Shown: piece after piece, positions 47,189 to 56,118 of the stretch
How positions within the stretch are numbered: the first letter of the stretch is position 1
Layout: every line of letters begins with the position of its first letter
DNA from: Pseudomonas urmiensis
Lineage (GTDB): Bacteria; Pseudomonadota; Gammaproteobacteria; Pseudomonadales; Pseudomonadaceae
NCBI RefSeq assembly: GCF_014268815.2
Contig: NZ_JABWRE020000001.1
Coordinates: 5,513,212-5,577,211 of the forward strand
Length of the DNA: 64,000 nucleotides
Direction: 5' to 3'
Notes under the pieces: model-generated
Database searches by the model: none
What the model was told of the DNA's origin: nothing
The model's input: the letters and a program-made list of their open reading frames with translations, nothing else
Program-made: the position numbers and the translations under genes

Positions 47189-47926
47189 ATGCGGCCACTG
47201 CTTTGTGTTGTTGGTTTGCTGGCGCTAATGCTGCTGCCCGTAGCATCGGCGCAGGACAAGCTACGCCTGGTGTCCGACAGCTGGCCGCCCTTCACCGATA
47301 CCGGCATGCCCGGCGGCGGCCTGGCCACCAGCATCGTCACCACCGCCCTGATGCGTGCGGGATATGCCAGCGAGTTCGAGGAGGTGCCTTGGGCCAGGGC
47401 GCTCAAGGGCGTGGCTGATGGTCGCTACGATGTACTGGTGAATGCCTGGTACAACGACTCGCGCGCGCTGATCGGCCAATTTTCCAAAGCCTACCTGACC
47501 AATCGGATTCGCCTGCTCAAGCGCCAGGGAGATGCCTTTAGCTACAAGCGCCAGGCCGACCTGTATCCGTACTCGATTGCGGTGGTGCGCGATTATGCCT
47601 ACTCACCGGATTTCGACAGTGATACCCGCTTGAGCAAAGTGCCTGTGCGTAACTTCTCATCTGCCGTACGCATGCTGGCGGCAGGGCGGGTGAAGTTGGC
47701 AGTGGAAGACGAGTATGTGGCCCGCTACAACTTGCAGCGCGAGCCACAGCAGGTGCGCGATGCGGTGAGCTTCGTCGAGCCGCCGCTGGGGGAGAACAGC
47801 CTGCATATCCTGGTGAGCCTCAAGCATCCACAGCATCAGCAGATCGTGCAGCGGTTCGAGCGTGCAATCGTGGCGATGAAGGCCGATGGCAGTTATGCCC
47901 GGCTGCTACGCCAGCATGGGTTCTGA
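47189..47926 (+). CDS. Periplasmic solute-binding protein (type II PBP fold)
   Basis: 245 residues with signal peptide (about 1-21, ending ASA). Family 3 binding fold: KLRLVSDSWPPFTDTGMPGGGLATSIV, YDVLVNAWYNDSRALIGQFSKAYLTN, AAGRVKLAVEDEYVARYNL. It is a distant relative of the protein encoded at 20433-21221 and likewise has no transporter genes beside it. AAAGGA six bases upstream of ATG 47189 fixes the start. Confidence 0.85.
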   Translation: MRPLLCVVGLLALMLLPVASAQDKLRLVSDSWPPFTDTGMPGGGLATSIVTTALMRAGYASEFEEVPWARALKGVADGRYDVLVNAWYNDSRALIGQFSKAYLTNRIRLLKRQGDAFSYKRQADLYPYSIAVVRDYAYSPDFDSDTRLSKVPVRNFSSAVRMLAAGRVKLAVEDEYVARYNLQREPQQVRDAVSFVEPPLGENSLHILVSLKHPQHQQIVQRFERAIVAMKADGSYARLLRQHGF

Positions 47927-47948
47927 GGGGGGGGCGGTGCAGGCCTGA

Positions 47949-47977
47949 TCGCGGGGCAAGCCCGCTCCCACGAGAAC
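47949..47977. repeat. Single REP
   Basis: One REP (GCGGGGCAAGCCCGCTCCCACGAG) plus a decayed copy at about 47990-48016, between convergent solute-binding protein and yccS-like genes. Confidence 0.75.
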
Positions 47978-48037
47978 AATTGAGGCCTGAAGGTTGTAAG
48001 CCCGCTGCCGTGGGGACAATTGGGCATCCGCCAATCC

Positions 48038-50221
48038 TCAGGCAGGAGAGCCTTCCTTGATCAAGTGAGCGGCCATGGTCCGCAGCGGCCCGAGCTGGCG
48101 ACAGATCAACGCCAATTGCGTCTGCACCAGGCGCTGATGCTCATCCAACTCCTCTGGCATTTGCTCCAGTGCATTGGCCAGCGCCTCTTCTTCATCACTG
48201 TGGATGGCCACTGGCAGCCGCGCTGCCAGGCCATTGGCGATCTCTTCCAGGCTCTTGGCCAAGCTCTGCCCGGCACCCTCGATCAACTGCTCATGCACCT
48301 CGGCCGGCAGCGCCGTATCACGGTGCGCACCCAGCCCGGAGAGGTAGCTGAGCAGGGTGTGTGAGAGCACCAGGAAACGGAAACCGACATCTGCCTCCTT
48401 ACGGAAATGCCCCGGCTCCATGAGCATGTTGGCCAGGGTGGTCGACAGCGCTGCATCGGCGTTGTGCGCGTTGCGCCGGGCCAGGCGATAGGCCAGGTCG
48501 TCACGCTTGCCATGGGCGTATTGCTGCATGATCTGGCGCAGGTAGGCGCTGGCGCAGCTGAGGGTATTGGCCAGCACCTTGTTCAAGCGCCGCCCCTGCC
48601 AGTCGGGCAGGAACAGGAACACCGCCAGAATGGCGATCAGGCTGCCGACCAGGGTATCGAACAGGCGCGGCAGGAACAGCCCGTAGCCATCGCCGATCTG
48701 GTTGAAGCAGAACAGCACCATCAAGGTAATTGCGGCGGTGGCCAAGGTGTAGCGGGTGGTACGGTTGACGAAGAACACTACGCCCGCCACCACCGCGAAC
48801 ATCGATTGGATGATCGGGTTGGGGAACAGGTCGAACAGAGCCCAGCCCACCGTCAAGCCGATGGCCGTGCCGAAGATCCGTTGCACCAGCTTGCGCCGGG
48901 TCGCGCCGTAGTTGGGCTGGCAGACGAACAGCGTGGTGAGGATGATCCAGTAGCCTTGGGTCGGGTGGATCAAATGAACCATGCCATAGCCGATCGACAA
49001 CGCCAGCGGCAGGCGCAGGGCGTGGCGGAACAGCAATGAAGTGGGCGTGAGCTGCGTGCGCAGCCGGCTCCAGACATCCTTGAAGGTGCGTGGCGAGCGG
49101 TCGAGCAGGCTGCTGTCGCTGGCGTCGGCGAGGCTGTCCGGGTTGCTCGCAGCACCGAGCAGGCGGTCGAGGGTGGCCAGGTTACCGGCCAGCGCGCGCA
49201 ACGAGCGCAGCAGCCCGCGCCAGGCGGGGTTGCTCTGGATGCGCAGGTGTTCGAGCGAGGCGTGCAGGTCTTCCAGTGCTTCGGCAAAGCCGGTGCCATA
49301 GACGAAGGGCTGGCGCAGGCGGATCGATTCAGCCAGCTGCTGGCAGGCCGAGCCTTGCTGGCGTAGCAGGCGTTGGCAACGGAACATCACATCGCTGTGG
49401 AAAAACGCTTCGGCCAGCGCATTGTAGGGATAGTGCGAGGCGCTGACCCGCTCATGAATATCCTGGGCCAGGAAGTACAGCTTGAGGTAGCGACTGACCT
49501 TGGAGTTCGGCTGGCTGTTGCCGACCCGGTGCAGAATGATTTCCTTGGCTGCGTTGAGCGCTGCCACCACCTTGCCATTTTGCTGGGCCAGTTCCAGGCG
49601 CCGGGCCTCGACGTCGAGGTTGCGGATCGGCTCGAACAGGTTGGCCTTGAGCTTGAGGTAGCGGCCCAGCTCATTGAACAGCTTGGCCAGGCTCTGCTGC
49701 ACCGGCTGGTTGGAGAACAGCGCCTGCCACAGCACCGAGAGCAGGCCATACCAGGCGGCGCCGGCTACCAGCAGCAAAGGCTCGTGCCAGAAATCGGTGA
49801 CTTCGCCACCGCGCTGGTCCACGCCGATCATGGTGTACACCGACAGAATCAATGTTGCCGAGGCGATTGCCCCGTAGCGTTCGCCCAGGGCGCCGAGCAT
49901 GGTCAGGCAGAACGCGGCCAAGGCCAGCGAGATGGCGAAAATCCACGGATAGGGGAAGAGCAGCTCGACTGACAGTGCGGCGATGGCAAAACACACCAGG
50001 GTCACCATCAGCGCGCTGAGCCGGCCCTGCCAGCCGTCGTCGGTCTCGGCCAGGGCGCTGGCGATGATCCCCAGGAACAGCGGGATCAACAGGTTCATTT
50101 CATCCTGGTACCAGCACAGGGCCATGCTGCCGGTGAGGGCGACGGTTACCCGGATGCTGTAGCTGAACTTGTCTTGGCCCCACAGGCGACGCAGAGAATG
50201 GCGAAACGAGCTCGATGACAT
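48038..50221 (-). CDS. yccS: YccS/YhfK family inner-membrane protein
   Basis: 727 residues. Two blocks of about six membrane helices (about 15-150 and 385-510) are separated by a soluble helical domain, the fusaric acid resistance-like (FUSC) plan of YccS. Recognisable stretches are SIRVTVALTGSMALCWYQDEMNLLIPLFLGIIA at the start and GYWIILTTLFVCQPNYGATRRKLVQRIFGTAIGL in the second block. It may export aromatic acids; the role of YccS is not proven. The Met at 50221 is chosen; the longer frame passes through a REP. Confidence 0.9.
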   Translation of the reverse strand: MSSSSFRHSLRRLWGQDKFSYSIRVTVALTGSMALCWYQDEMNLLIPLFLGIIASALAETDDGWQGRLSALMVTLVCFAIAALSVELLFPYPWIFAISLALAAFCLTMLGALGERYGAIASATLILSVYTMIGVDQRGGEVTDFWHEPLLLVAGAAWYGLLSVLWQALFSNQPVQQSLAKLFNELGRYLKLKANLFEPIRNLDVEARRLELAQQNGKVVAALNAAKEIILHRVGNSQPNSKVSRYLKLYFLAQDIHERVSASHYPYNALAEAFFHSDVMFRCQRLLRQQGSACQQLAESIRLRQPFVYGTGFAEALEDLHASLEHLRIQSNPAWRGLLRSLRALAGNLATLDRLLGAASNPDSLADASDSSLLDRSPRTFKDVWSRLRTQLTPTSLLFRHALRLPLALSIGYGMVHLIHPTQGYWIILTTLFVCQPNYGATRRKLVQRIFGTAIGLTVGWALFDLFPNPIIQSMFAVVAGVVFFVNRTTRYTLATAAITLMVLFCFNQIGDGYGLFLPRLFDTLVGSLIAILAVFLFLPDWQGRRLNKVLANTLSCASAYLRQIMQQYAHGKRDDLAYRLARRNAHNADAALSTTLANMLMEPGHFRKEADVGFRFLVLSHTLLSYLSGLGAHRDTALPAEVHEQLIEGAGQSLAKSLEEIANGLAARLPVAIHSDEEEALANALEQMPEELDEHQRLVQTQLALICRQLGPLRTMAAHLIKEGSPA

Positions 50222-50273
50222 GATGGCCTGCTGGCAGTGATCGAATGAGAACCTGTTCAGTGAATGCCATTGC

Positions 50274-50384
50274 AGCTGGGGTCCGCTGCGCGGCCCTTCG
50301 CGGGCAAACCCGCTCCCACAGCGGCCAGCGCAAAACTCTGTGGGAGCGGGCTTGCCCGCGAGGGGCCGCGCAGCGGACCCAGCT
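50274..50384. repeat. Extended REP pair (about 46-bp arms)
   Basis: Arms 50274-50320 and 50339-50384 pair over REP core and flanking GGTCCGCTGCGCGGCCCTT with few mismatches. It lies between two genes on the same strand (yhiN-like downstream of yccS-like). Confidence 0.88.
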
Positions 50385-50440
50385 TTGATGCATCCTGGCA
50401 CGGACCAGCAAGAAGCGTTCCGTGCTGAAAGGATTCTACC

Positions 50441-51622
50441 TTACACGAACTGCGCGGCGGCGTTAGCCGAGGCCCAGGCCCACTGGAAATTAAACCCACC
50501 CAGATGGCCGCTGACGTCCAGTACTTCACCAATGAAGTACAGCCCCGGGCTCTTCAGCGATTCCATGGTCTTGGACGACACCTCGCGGGTATCCACCCCG
50601 CCAAGCGTCACCTCAGCAGTGCGATAGCCCTCAGTCCCGGCCGGCACAACCTGCCAGGCCGCCAGCTTCTCGGCGATCTGCACAAGCTCGGCCGGGGTGT
50701 ACTGCTTCATCGGCTTGGAGACGAACCACTGATCAGCCAACAGGTTGGCCAGCTTGCGCGTGAACACCTCGCCCAGCACGGTCTTCAGTTCGCTGTTGGC
50801 GCGCTCGGTCTGTTGCTGTTGCAGCCAGTCGAGGGCATCGCGGTCCGGCAGCAGGTTGATCTCGACCGTGTCGCCTGCCTCCCAGAACGAAGAGATCTGC
50901 AAGATCGCCGGGCCACTCAGGCCACGATGGGTGAACAGCAGGTTCTCGCGGAAGCTGGTGCCGTTGCAGCTGGCGGTGCAATCGAGCGAGGTCCCCGAGA
51001 GTTCACTGCACAATGCCTTGAGCTGGGGCTCGGTGATGGTGAACGGCACCAAACCTGCGCGGGTGGGCAGCAGGCTGTGGCCGAACTGGCGTGCGACCTG
51101 ATAGCCAAAGCCGCTGGCGCCCAGGGTCGGAATCGACAGACCGCCGGTGGCGATCACCAGCGACTGGCAGGCAAACGGCCCAGCGCTGGTGTGCAGGCGA
51201 TAACCGCTGTCGGTCTTGTCGATGGTCTCGATGCTGGTTTCCATCCGCAGCTCGACCCCGGCATCGTCACATTCGGCGAGCAGCAGGTTGAGGATGTCGC
51301 TGGACTTGTTATCGCAAAACAGCTGGCCCAGCTTCTTCTCGTGATATGGCACGCCATGCTTGGCCACCAGCTCGATGAAGTCCCACTGGGTGTAGCGGGC
51401 AAGCGCCGACTTGCAGAAATGTGGGTTGTGCGAGAGGAAGTTGCCAGGCTCGGTGTACAGGTTGGTGAAGTTGCAGCGCCCGCCGCCGGACATGAGGATC
51501 TTCTTGCCCGGTTTGTTGGCGTGGTCGAGCAGAAGCACACGGCGCCCGCGTCGGGCACTGAGTTGAGCGCACATCAGGCCGGCGGCGCCAGCGCCGAGGA
51601 TGATCACGTCGGTGGAGTGCAA
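50441..51622 (-). CDS. HI0933/YhiN-family FAD flavoprotein
   Basis: 393 residues from a TTG start at 51622 (reading HSTDVIILGAGAAGLMCA), which has AGGGAAAC upstream. The alternative of a longer frame to 51700 would pass through a REP. Features are the FAD motif GAGAAGLM, the family signature PGKKILMSGGGRCNFTN, VIATGGLSIPTLGASGFGY, and the C-terminal GEVLDVSGHLGGFNFQWAWASA. Predicted oxidoreductase of unknown substrate. Confidence 0.9.
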   Translation of the reverse strand: MHSTDVIILGAGAAGLMCAQLSARRGRRVLLLDHANKPGKKILMSGGGRCNFTNLYTEPGNFLSHNPHFCKSALARYTQWDFIELVAKHGVPYHEKKLGQLFCDNKSSDILNLLLAECDDAGVELRMETSIETIDKTDSGYRLHTSAGPFACQSLVIATGGLSIPTLGASGFGYQVARQFGHSLLPTRAGLVPFTITEPQLKALCSELSGTSLDCTASCNGTSFRENLLFTHRGLSGPAILQISSFWEAGDTVEINLLPDRDALDWLQQQQTERANSELKTVLGEVFTRKLANLLADQWFVSKPMKQYTPAELVQIAEKLAAWQVVPAGTEGYRTAEVTLGGVDTREVSSKTMESLKSPGLYFIGEVLDVSGHLGGFNFQWAWASANAAAQFV

Positions 51623-51663
51623 GATAGTTTCCCTGCGAACGATGAAATAGGAGGTCGACGCCA

Positions 51664-51750
51664 CCCTGGTAGGAGCGGGCTTGTCCCGCGATAGCGTCAA
51701 CGACGTTGCCTGGTCGACCGCTATCGCGGGGCAAGCCCGCTCCTACAGGG
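51664..51750. repeat. REP pair (inverted)
   Basis: Arms 51664-51696 and 51719-51750, near-perfect with extended CGCTATCGCGGGG flanks, between dbpA and the flavoprotein gene. Confidence 0.9.
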
Positions 51751-51763
51751 CACGTGGTGCTGC

Positions 51764-53149
51764 TTAAAGGATACGAACTTTCAGCGAACGGCCCTTGATC
51801 TTGCCGCTGTTGAGCCGCTGCATGGCCTGCTTGGCCAAGGCCCGCTCCACCGCCACGAAGGCCTGGAAGTCGAAGATGGCGATCTTGCCCACCTGCTTGC
51901 CAGGAATCCCCGCATCACCGGTCAGCGCGCCAAGGATATCGCCTGGGCGCAGCTTGTCTTTGCGTCCGGCGGCAATGCACAAGGTGGCCATGACCGGCAG
52001 CAGCGGTTCGCCGCCTTTGTTCTTCAGGCTGTCCAGTTGCTCCCAGCGCAGCGGGCGCTTCTGCAACTGCTCGATGGCCTGCGCGCGATGGCCTTCGGCC
52101 GGTGCCACCAGGCTCACCGCCACGCCTTTCTCGCCTGCGCGACCGGTACGGCCAACGCGGTGTACGTGGATCTCGGCGTCACGCGCCAGTTCAACGTTGA
52201 TCACCATGTCCAGGCCATCGATGTCCAGGCCACGGGCGGCGACGTCAGTGGCCACCAGTACCGAGCTGCTGCGGTTGGCGAACATGGCCAGCACCTGATC
52301 GCGGTCACGCTGCTCCAGATCACCGTGCAGGGCCTGGGCAACGATGCCCTTGGCGGTGAGGTGGGCAACCACCTCTTCGCACTGCTGCTTGGTGAAGCAG
52401 AACGCCACGCACGATTCAGGGCGATAGTGGCCAAGCACCCGGGTCAGCGCTTCGAGGCGCTGCTGTGGGTCGATCTCGATAAAGCTCTGCTCGATCTGGG
52501 TTTCGCTGTGCAACGCCTCGACCTTGACCTGCTGCGGCTTGCGCATGAAGTCTGCGGCCAGTTGCTCGATGCCGCTTGGATAGGTGGCGGAGAACAGCAA
52601 GGTCTGGCGGCGCGCCGGGGTCTTGCCGATGATGCTGGCGATGGCGTCGAAGAAGCCCATGTCGAGCATCCGGTCAGCTTCGTCGAGCACCAGGGTGTTG
52701 AGCCCGTCGAGCACCAGGGTGCCCTTGTCCAGGTGCTGCTGCACCCGGCCTGGGGTACCGACGATGATGTGCGCGCCATGCTCCAGCGAGGCGATCTGCG
52801 GGCCGAGCGAGACGCCGCCGCACAGGGTCAGGATCTTGATGTTGTCCTCGGCCCGGGCCAGCCGGCGCAGTTCTTTGGCGACCTGGTCGGCCAGCTCGCG
52901 GGTCGGGCACAGGACCAGCGCCTGGCAGCCGAAGTAGCGCGGGTTGATCGGGTTGAGCAGGCCGATGCCGAAGGCGGCGGTCTTGCCGCTGCCGGTCTTG
53001 GCCTGGGCGATCAGGTCCTGGCCCTTGAGGATGACCGGCAGGCTCTGGGCCTGGATCGGGGTCATCGCGGCATAGCCGAGGGCGTCCAGGTTGGCCAGCA
53101 TGGCGGCGGACAGCGGCAGAGTGGCAAATGCGGTGGATTCGGTGGTCAC
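51764..53149 (-). CDS. dbpA: DEAD-box RNA helicase DbpA
   Basis: 461 residues from GTG 53149. Helicase motifs are [43 protein letters not shown] and HRVGRTGRAGE. The C-terminal domain (KDKLRPGDILGALTGDAGIPGKQVGKIAIFDFQAFVAVERA) is the DbpA RRM that binds hairpin 92 of 23S rRNA, which sets this gene apart from rhlE. It acts in large-subunit assembly. The frame is open upstream to 53248, into the next gene, but has no family match there. Confidence 0.95.
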   Translation of the reverse strand: MTTESTAFATLPLSAAMLANLDALGYAAMTPIQAQSLPVILKGQDLIAQAKTGSGKTAAFGIGLLNPINPRYFGCQALVLCPTRELADQVAKELRRLARAEDNIKILTLCGGVSLGPQIASLEHGAHIIVGTPGRVQQHLDKGTLVLDGLNTLVLDEADRMLDMGFFDAIASIIGKTPARRQTLLFSATYPSGIEQLAADFMRKPQQVKVEALHSETQIEQSFIEIDPQQRLEALTRVLGHYRPESCVAFCFTKQQCEEVVAHLTAKGIVAQALHGDLEQRDRDQVLAMFANRSSSVLVATDVAARGLDIDGLDMVINVELARDAEIHVHRVGRTGRAGEKGVAVSLVAPAEGHRAQAIEQLQKRPLRWEQLDSLKNKGGEPLLPVMATLCIAAGRKDKLRPGDILGALTGDAGIPGKQVGKIAIFDFQAFVAVERALAKQAMQRLNSGKIKGRSLKVRIL

Positions 53150-53213
53150 GAGGCGGGCCTGCGTTGCGAAGCGAAAAATGCCGCACAGTCTACCAGCCTC
53201 GTGGCCATTCGCC

Positions 53214-54641
53214 CTAAGGTTCGATCTCCGGTTCCGGACGACGGGCACGCCTTCCGTCTGTCGGCGCCAGTTGCAGGAAGATCGCCGCCGCCAGCATGGC
53301 CATCAGGCCGATGGTGAAGAAGGTCAGCTGGAACGCGCCCAGGGTGGTTTCCACGCCCTCGGCGCTGCCGGCCGCGGTGAAACCGCCAAGCAAGGCACCG
53401 GCGCAGGCCACGCCCAGGCTCAGCGACAGCTGCGCGACCACCGACAGCAAGCTGTTGCCACTGCTGGCGCTGGCGTCGTCCAGGTCGATCAGGGTCACTG
53501 TATTCATCGCGGTGAACTGCAGCGAGTTGACCGCGCCGAGCAAGGACAACTGCACCAGCAGCAGGGCGTAAGGCGTCTGCTCGTCCACCAGGCCCAGGCT
53601 GGCCAGCAGAATGCCCAGCAGCAAGGTATTGCCGGTGAGGATGATCCGGTAGCCCAGGCGTTCGATCAGCGGCCTGGCAATTGACTTGGCGAGCATCGCT
53701 GCCGCCGCCAGGGGGATCATGCTCATCCCCGCCTGGGAGGGCGAGTAGCCCAAGGCGATTTGCAGCAACAACGGCACCAAAAATGGCAACGCGCCGCTGC
53801 CCAGGCGAGCGAACAGGTTACCCAGGATGCCGATGGCAAAGGTCCGCACGCGGAACAGGCTGGGCGAGAACAGCGGCTCCGGATCGCGCCCGGCGCGCAG
53901 CCAATAGGCCGCCAGGCACGCCATGCCGGCGAACAGCAGCAACATCACGCGCAAGTGCGGCAGGTGCAGCTCGCCCAGGCCTTCCATGGCGATGGTGATC
54001 AGTACCATCGCCGCGCCGAACAGAATGAAGCCCGGGGCATCGAAGGTGGTCCGTTCCGTGCCGCGCAGATCAGGGATGAACTTCCATACCGCGTAGCAGC
54101 CCAGGGCGCCCACCGGCAGGTTGAGCAAAAAGATCCAGTGCCAACTGAGGATCTCCACCAGCCAACCGCCCATCGTCGGCCCGAGCAGCGGGCCGAGCAG
54201 GCCGGGAATGGTGATGAAGCTCATGATCCGCACCAGCTCCGAGCGCGGATAGGCGCGCAGGACCACCAGGCGCCCCACCGGCAGCATCAGCGCGCCGCCC
54301 AGGCCCTGGATGATCCGGGCAATGATCAGGAAGGTCAGGCTGTTGGCGATGGCGCACAGCAGCGAGCCGAAGCTGAATAGCAGAATCGCGCTGAAGAAGA
54401 TCCGTTTGGTGCCGAAGCGATCGGCAATCCAGCCAGAGGCCGGAATCAGCAGGGCGACGGTGAGCATGTAGGCGATGATCACGCCTTGCATGCGCAGTGG
54501 GTCTTCTTCGAGTGAACGGGCCATGGCCGGCAGGGCGGTATTGAGGATGGTGCCGTCCAGCGACTGCATGAAGAAGGCGATGGCCACGACCCAGGGGATC
54601 CAGCGGGCGGTGACGGGGTCCAGCGGCGGGCGTTCGGACAT
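53214..54641 (-). CDS. mdtD: MFS drug exporter, MdtD-like (DHA2, 14 helices)
   Basis: 475-residue inner-membrane proton-driven exporter. Signatures are QSLDGTILNTALPAMARSL (first helix, D-x-T), GWIADRFGTKRIFF (loop 2-3) and GPTMGGWLVEILSWHWIFLLNLPVG (motif C region); helices continue to the C-terminus. MdtD is the best-known relative, but MdtABC partners are not here. The Met at 54641 is chosen; the longer frame reaches into a REP. It ends 64 bp before dbpA starts. Confidence 0.85.
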   Translation of the reverse strand: MSERPPLDPVTARWIPWVVAIAFFMQSLDGTILNTALPAMARSLEEDPLRMQGVIIAYMLTVALLIPASGWIADRFGTKRIFFSAILLFSFGSLLCAIANSLTFLIIARIIQGLGGALMLPVGRLVVLRAYPRSELVRIMSFITIPGLLGPLLGPTMGGWLVEILSWHWIFLLNLPVGALGCYAVWKFIPDLRGTERTTFDAPGFILFGAAMVLITIAMEGLGELHLPHLRVMLLLFAGMACLAAYWLRAGRDPEPLFSPSLFRVRTFAIGILGNLFARLGSGALPFLVPLLLQIALGYSPSQAGMSMIPLAAAAMLAKSIARPLIERLGYRIILTGNTLLLGILLASLGLVDEQTPYALLLVQLSLLGAVNSLQFTAMNTVTLIDLDDASASSGNSLLSVVAQLSLSLGVACAGALLGGFTAAGSAEGVETTLGAFQLTFFTIGLMAMLAAAIFLQLAPTDGRRARRPEPEIEP

Positions 54642-54676
54642 AAGCAACCTTCGCGTCGAGAGCAACTGAGCGGGGC

Positions 54677-54768
54677 TCGTGGTAGCGGGCTTGCCCCGCG
54701 ATAGCGTCAGCCTGATCGACAGGGCCGACAATGGCTGACGCTATCGCGGGGCAAGCCCGCTCCCACGA
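54677..54768. repeat. REP pair (inverted, 34-bp arms)
   Basis: Arms 54677-54710 and 54735-54768, near-perfect, between the MFS gene and the TldE-like gene. Confidence 0.9.
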
Positions 54769-54786
54769 AAAGCCGTACAGAGGTGT

Positions 54787-56118
54787 TTACAGGGTAAGCG
54801 TGAGCCCTTTGACCAACGCCCCGGGCAAATGACTCGATCCGGTGTGCCGCTGGCCATAGGTGCTGGTCGACAGGATCAACTCGCGCTCACAGGTCAGGTC
54901 CTCCAGCTGGTTACCCAGCAGGTTGTACAAGGTATCGTCGAAGCGCATGGTGCTGACCGGCCCCTGGATCTGGCCATCCTCCACCCAGAAGGTGGCAAAA
55001 CGGGTCAGGCCGGTCATGCGCGCCGCTGGCAGGTCCGAGTAGTTCAGGTACCACAGGTTGCTGATGTACAGCCCGGTGCCCAGGCGCTGCAGAATCTGCG
55101 CCGAAGGCAGATTGCCCGGCGCCAGGCTCAGGGCGCACGGCGCTTCGTAGCTGTCGGCGCCATTGGCCGTCAGGGCGAACTCGGCGGCGCTGCGCGCGCT
55201 GATCAGCCGCTCCAGGCCACGCCCTTCGCCGATCAGCCGAACATCGCGGCGCGGCAGGCCTTCATCGGAAAACGCAGGGCTCAGCGAGCCGCTGACCTGC
55301 TCGTCGAAACTGACCAGCGGATTGAGCTGCGCATCGCCGCCGTACAGTCGCTGCAACGGGCTGTTACCCGTGGTCAGGGCCTGGGCTGAGAAGCCGCCCC
55401 AGCCGAGCATCCCGGCAATTTCATCCATGGCCGCTGGCGCCAGGTAGGCGCGATAGCTGCCAGGCTTGAGGGTAATCGCCGGCCGGCCAAGAAACGCCAG
55501 TTGCTCGCGGCTCAGGCGCAGGCGCTCGACCATCGCTGCAGCATCCCACGACTGCCCGGCGTAGTTGGCTTTGACCGCCTGGCCATTGGCGTGGAACAGG
55601 CTCCAGTCGAAGTTGAAGCTATTGGCCTGATGCCAGCCAAAGGCGCCATAGGAGCTGGCAAAGCCCCGACAGATCGGCCCGGCTGCGTAGATACCCACCA
55701 GGTCCAACTGACCCGCCTCGCGTTCCACCAGCGCCAGCACCTCGGCGATGTCAGGCAGCGCTTGTTGCTGCTGGCTGTGCGACTGCCAGGCGCTGTCGTC
55801 CAGGCTCAGGTAAGGATCGAGCGCCAGCAGTGGCAGGGTCTGGCGCAGTTGCTCGAGGGCCTCGTGCAGGCGCTGGCGGTCGAGCTCGGCGTCGCCACAC
55901 AGGGTGAACTGCTGCTCGGCTTGGCGGCCATCGCGCACCAGCCGCAGTTGCGCGCTGGCCTGGCTGACTTCGCCAGCCTGACGCACCTTGGCATGGTTGA
56001 AACGGATAAATTGCGACTGCTCGGCGCTGAAACCGAGGGTGAACTGCTCGCCATCCTGCAGCGCAGCGCGCAAGGCGCTCAGCAGCTGTTCGAAGCGTTG
56101 CTGGGGTGTGGCGCTCAT
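54787..56118 (-). CDS. TldE/PmbA-like metalloprotease subunit
   Basis: 443 residues of the TldD/PmbA fold without a HExxxH motif, as in the non-catalytic TldE partner. Family-like stretches are RLRLSREQLAFLGRP...LKPGSYRAYLAPAAMDEIAGMLGWGG, LSPAFSDEGLPRRDVRLIGEG and GLTRFATFWVEDGQIQGPVSTMRFDDTLYNLLG near the C-terminus. The start ATG overlaps the TldD-like stop by one base (TGATG), so the pair is coupled and probably forms a heterodimer. It diverges from standard PmbA; likely a second, paralogous pair of the genome. Confidence 0.85.
   Translation of the reverse strand: MSATPQQRFEQLLSALRAALQDGEQFTLGFSAEQSQFIRFNHAKVRQAGEVSQASAQLRLVRDGRQAEQQFTLCGDAELDRQRLHEALEQLRQTLPLLALDPYLSLDDSAWQSHSQQQQALPDIAEVLALVEREAGQLDLVGIYAAGPICRGFASSYGAFGWHQANSFNFDWSLFHANGQAVKANYAGQSWDAAAMVERLRLSREQLAFLGRPAITLKPGSYRAYLAPAAMDEIAGMLGWGGFSAQALTTGNSPLQRLYGGDAQLNPLVSFDEQVSGSLSPAFSDEGLPRRDVRLIGEGRGLERLISARSAAEFALTANGADSYEAPCALSLAPGNLPSAQILQRLGTGLYISNLWYLNYSDLPAARMTGLTRFATFWVEDGQIQGPVSTMRFDDTLYNLLGNQLEDLTCERELILSTSTYGQRHTGSSHLPGALVKGLTLTL

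Noticed and set aside
50441..51700. Longer N-terminus for the YhiN-like flavoprotein (to 51700)
   Set aside because: The added codons run through a REP and do not resemble the family. TTG at 51622 has a ribosome site and starts right before the FAD motif.
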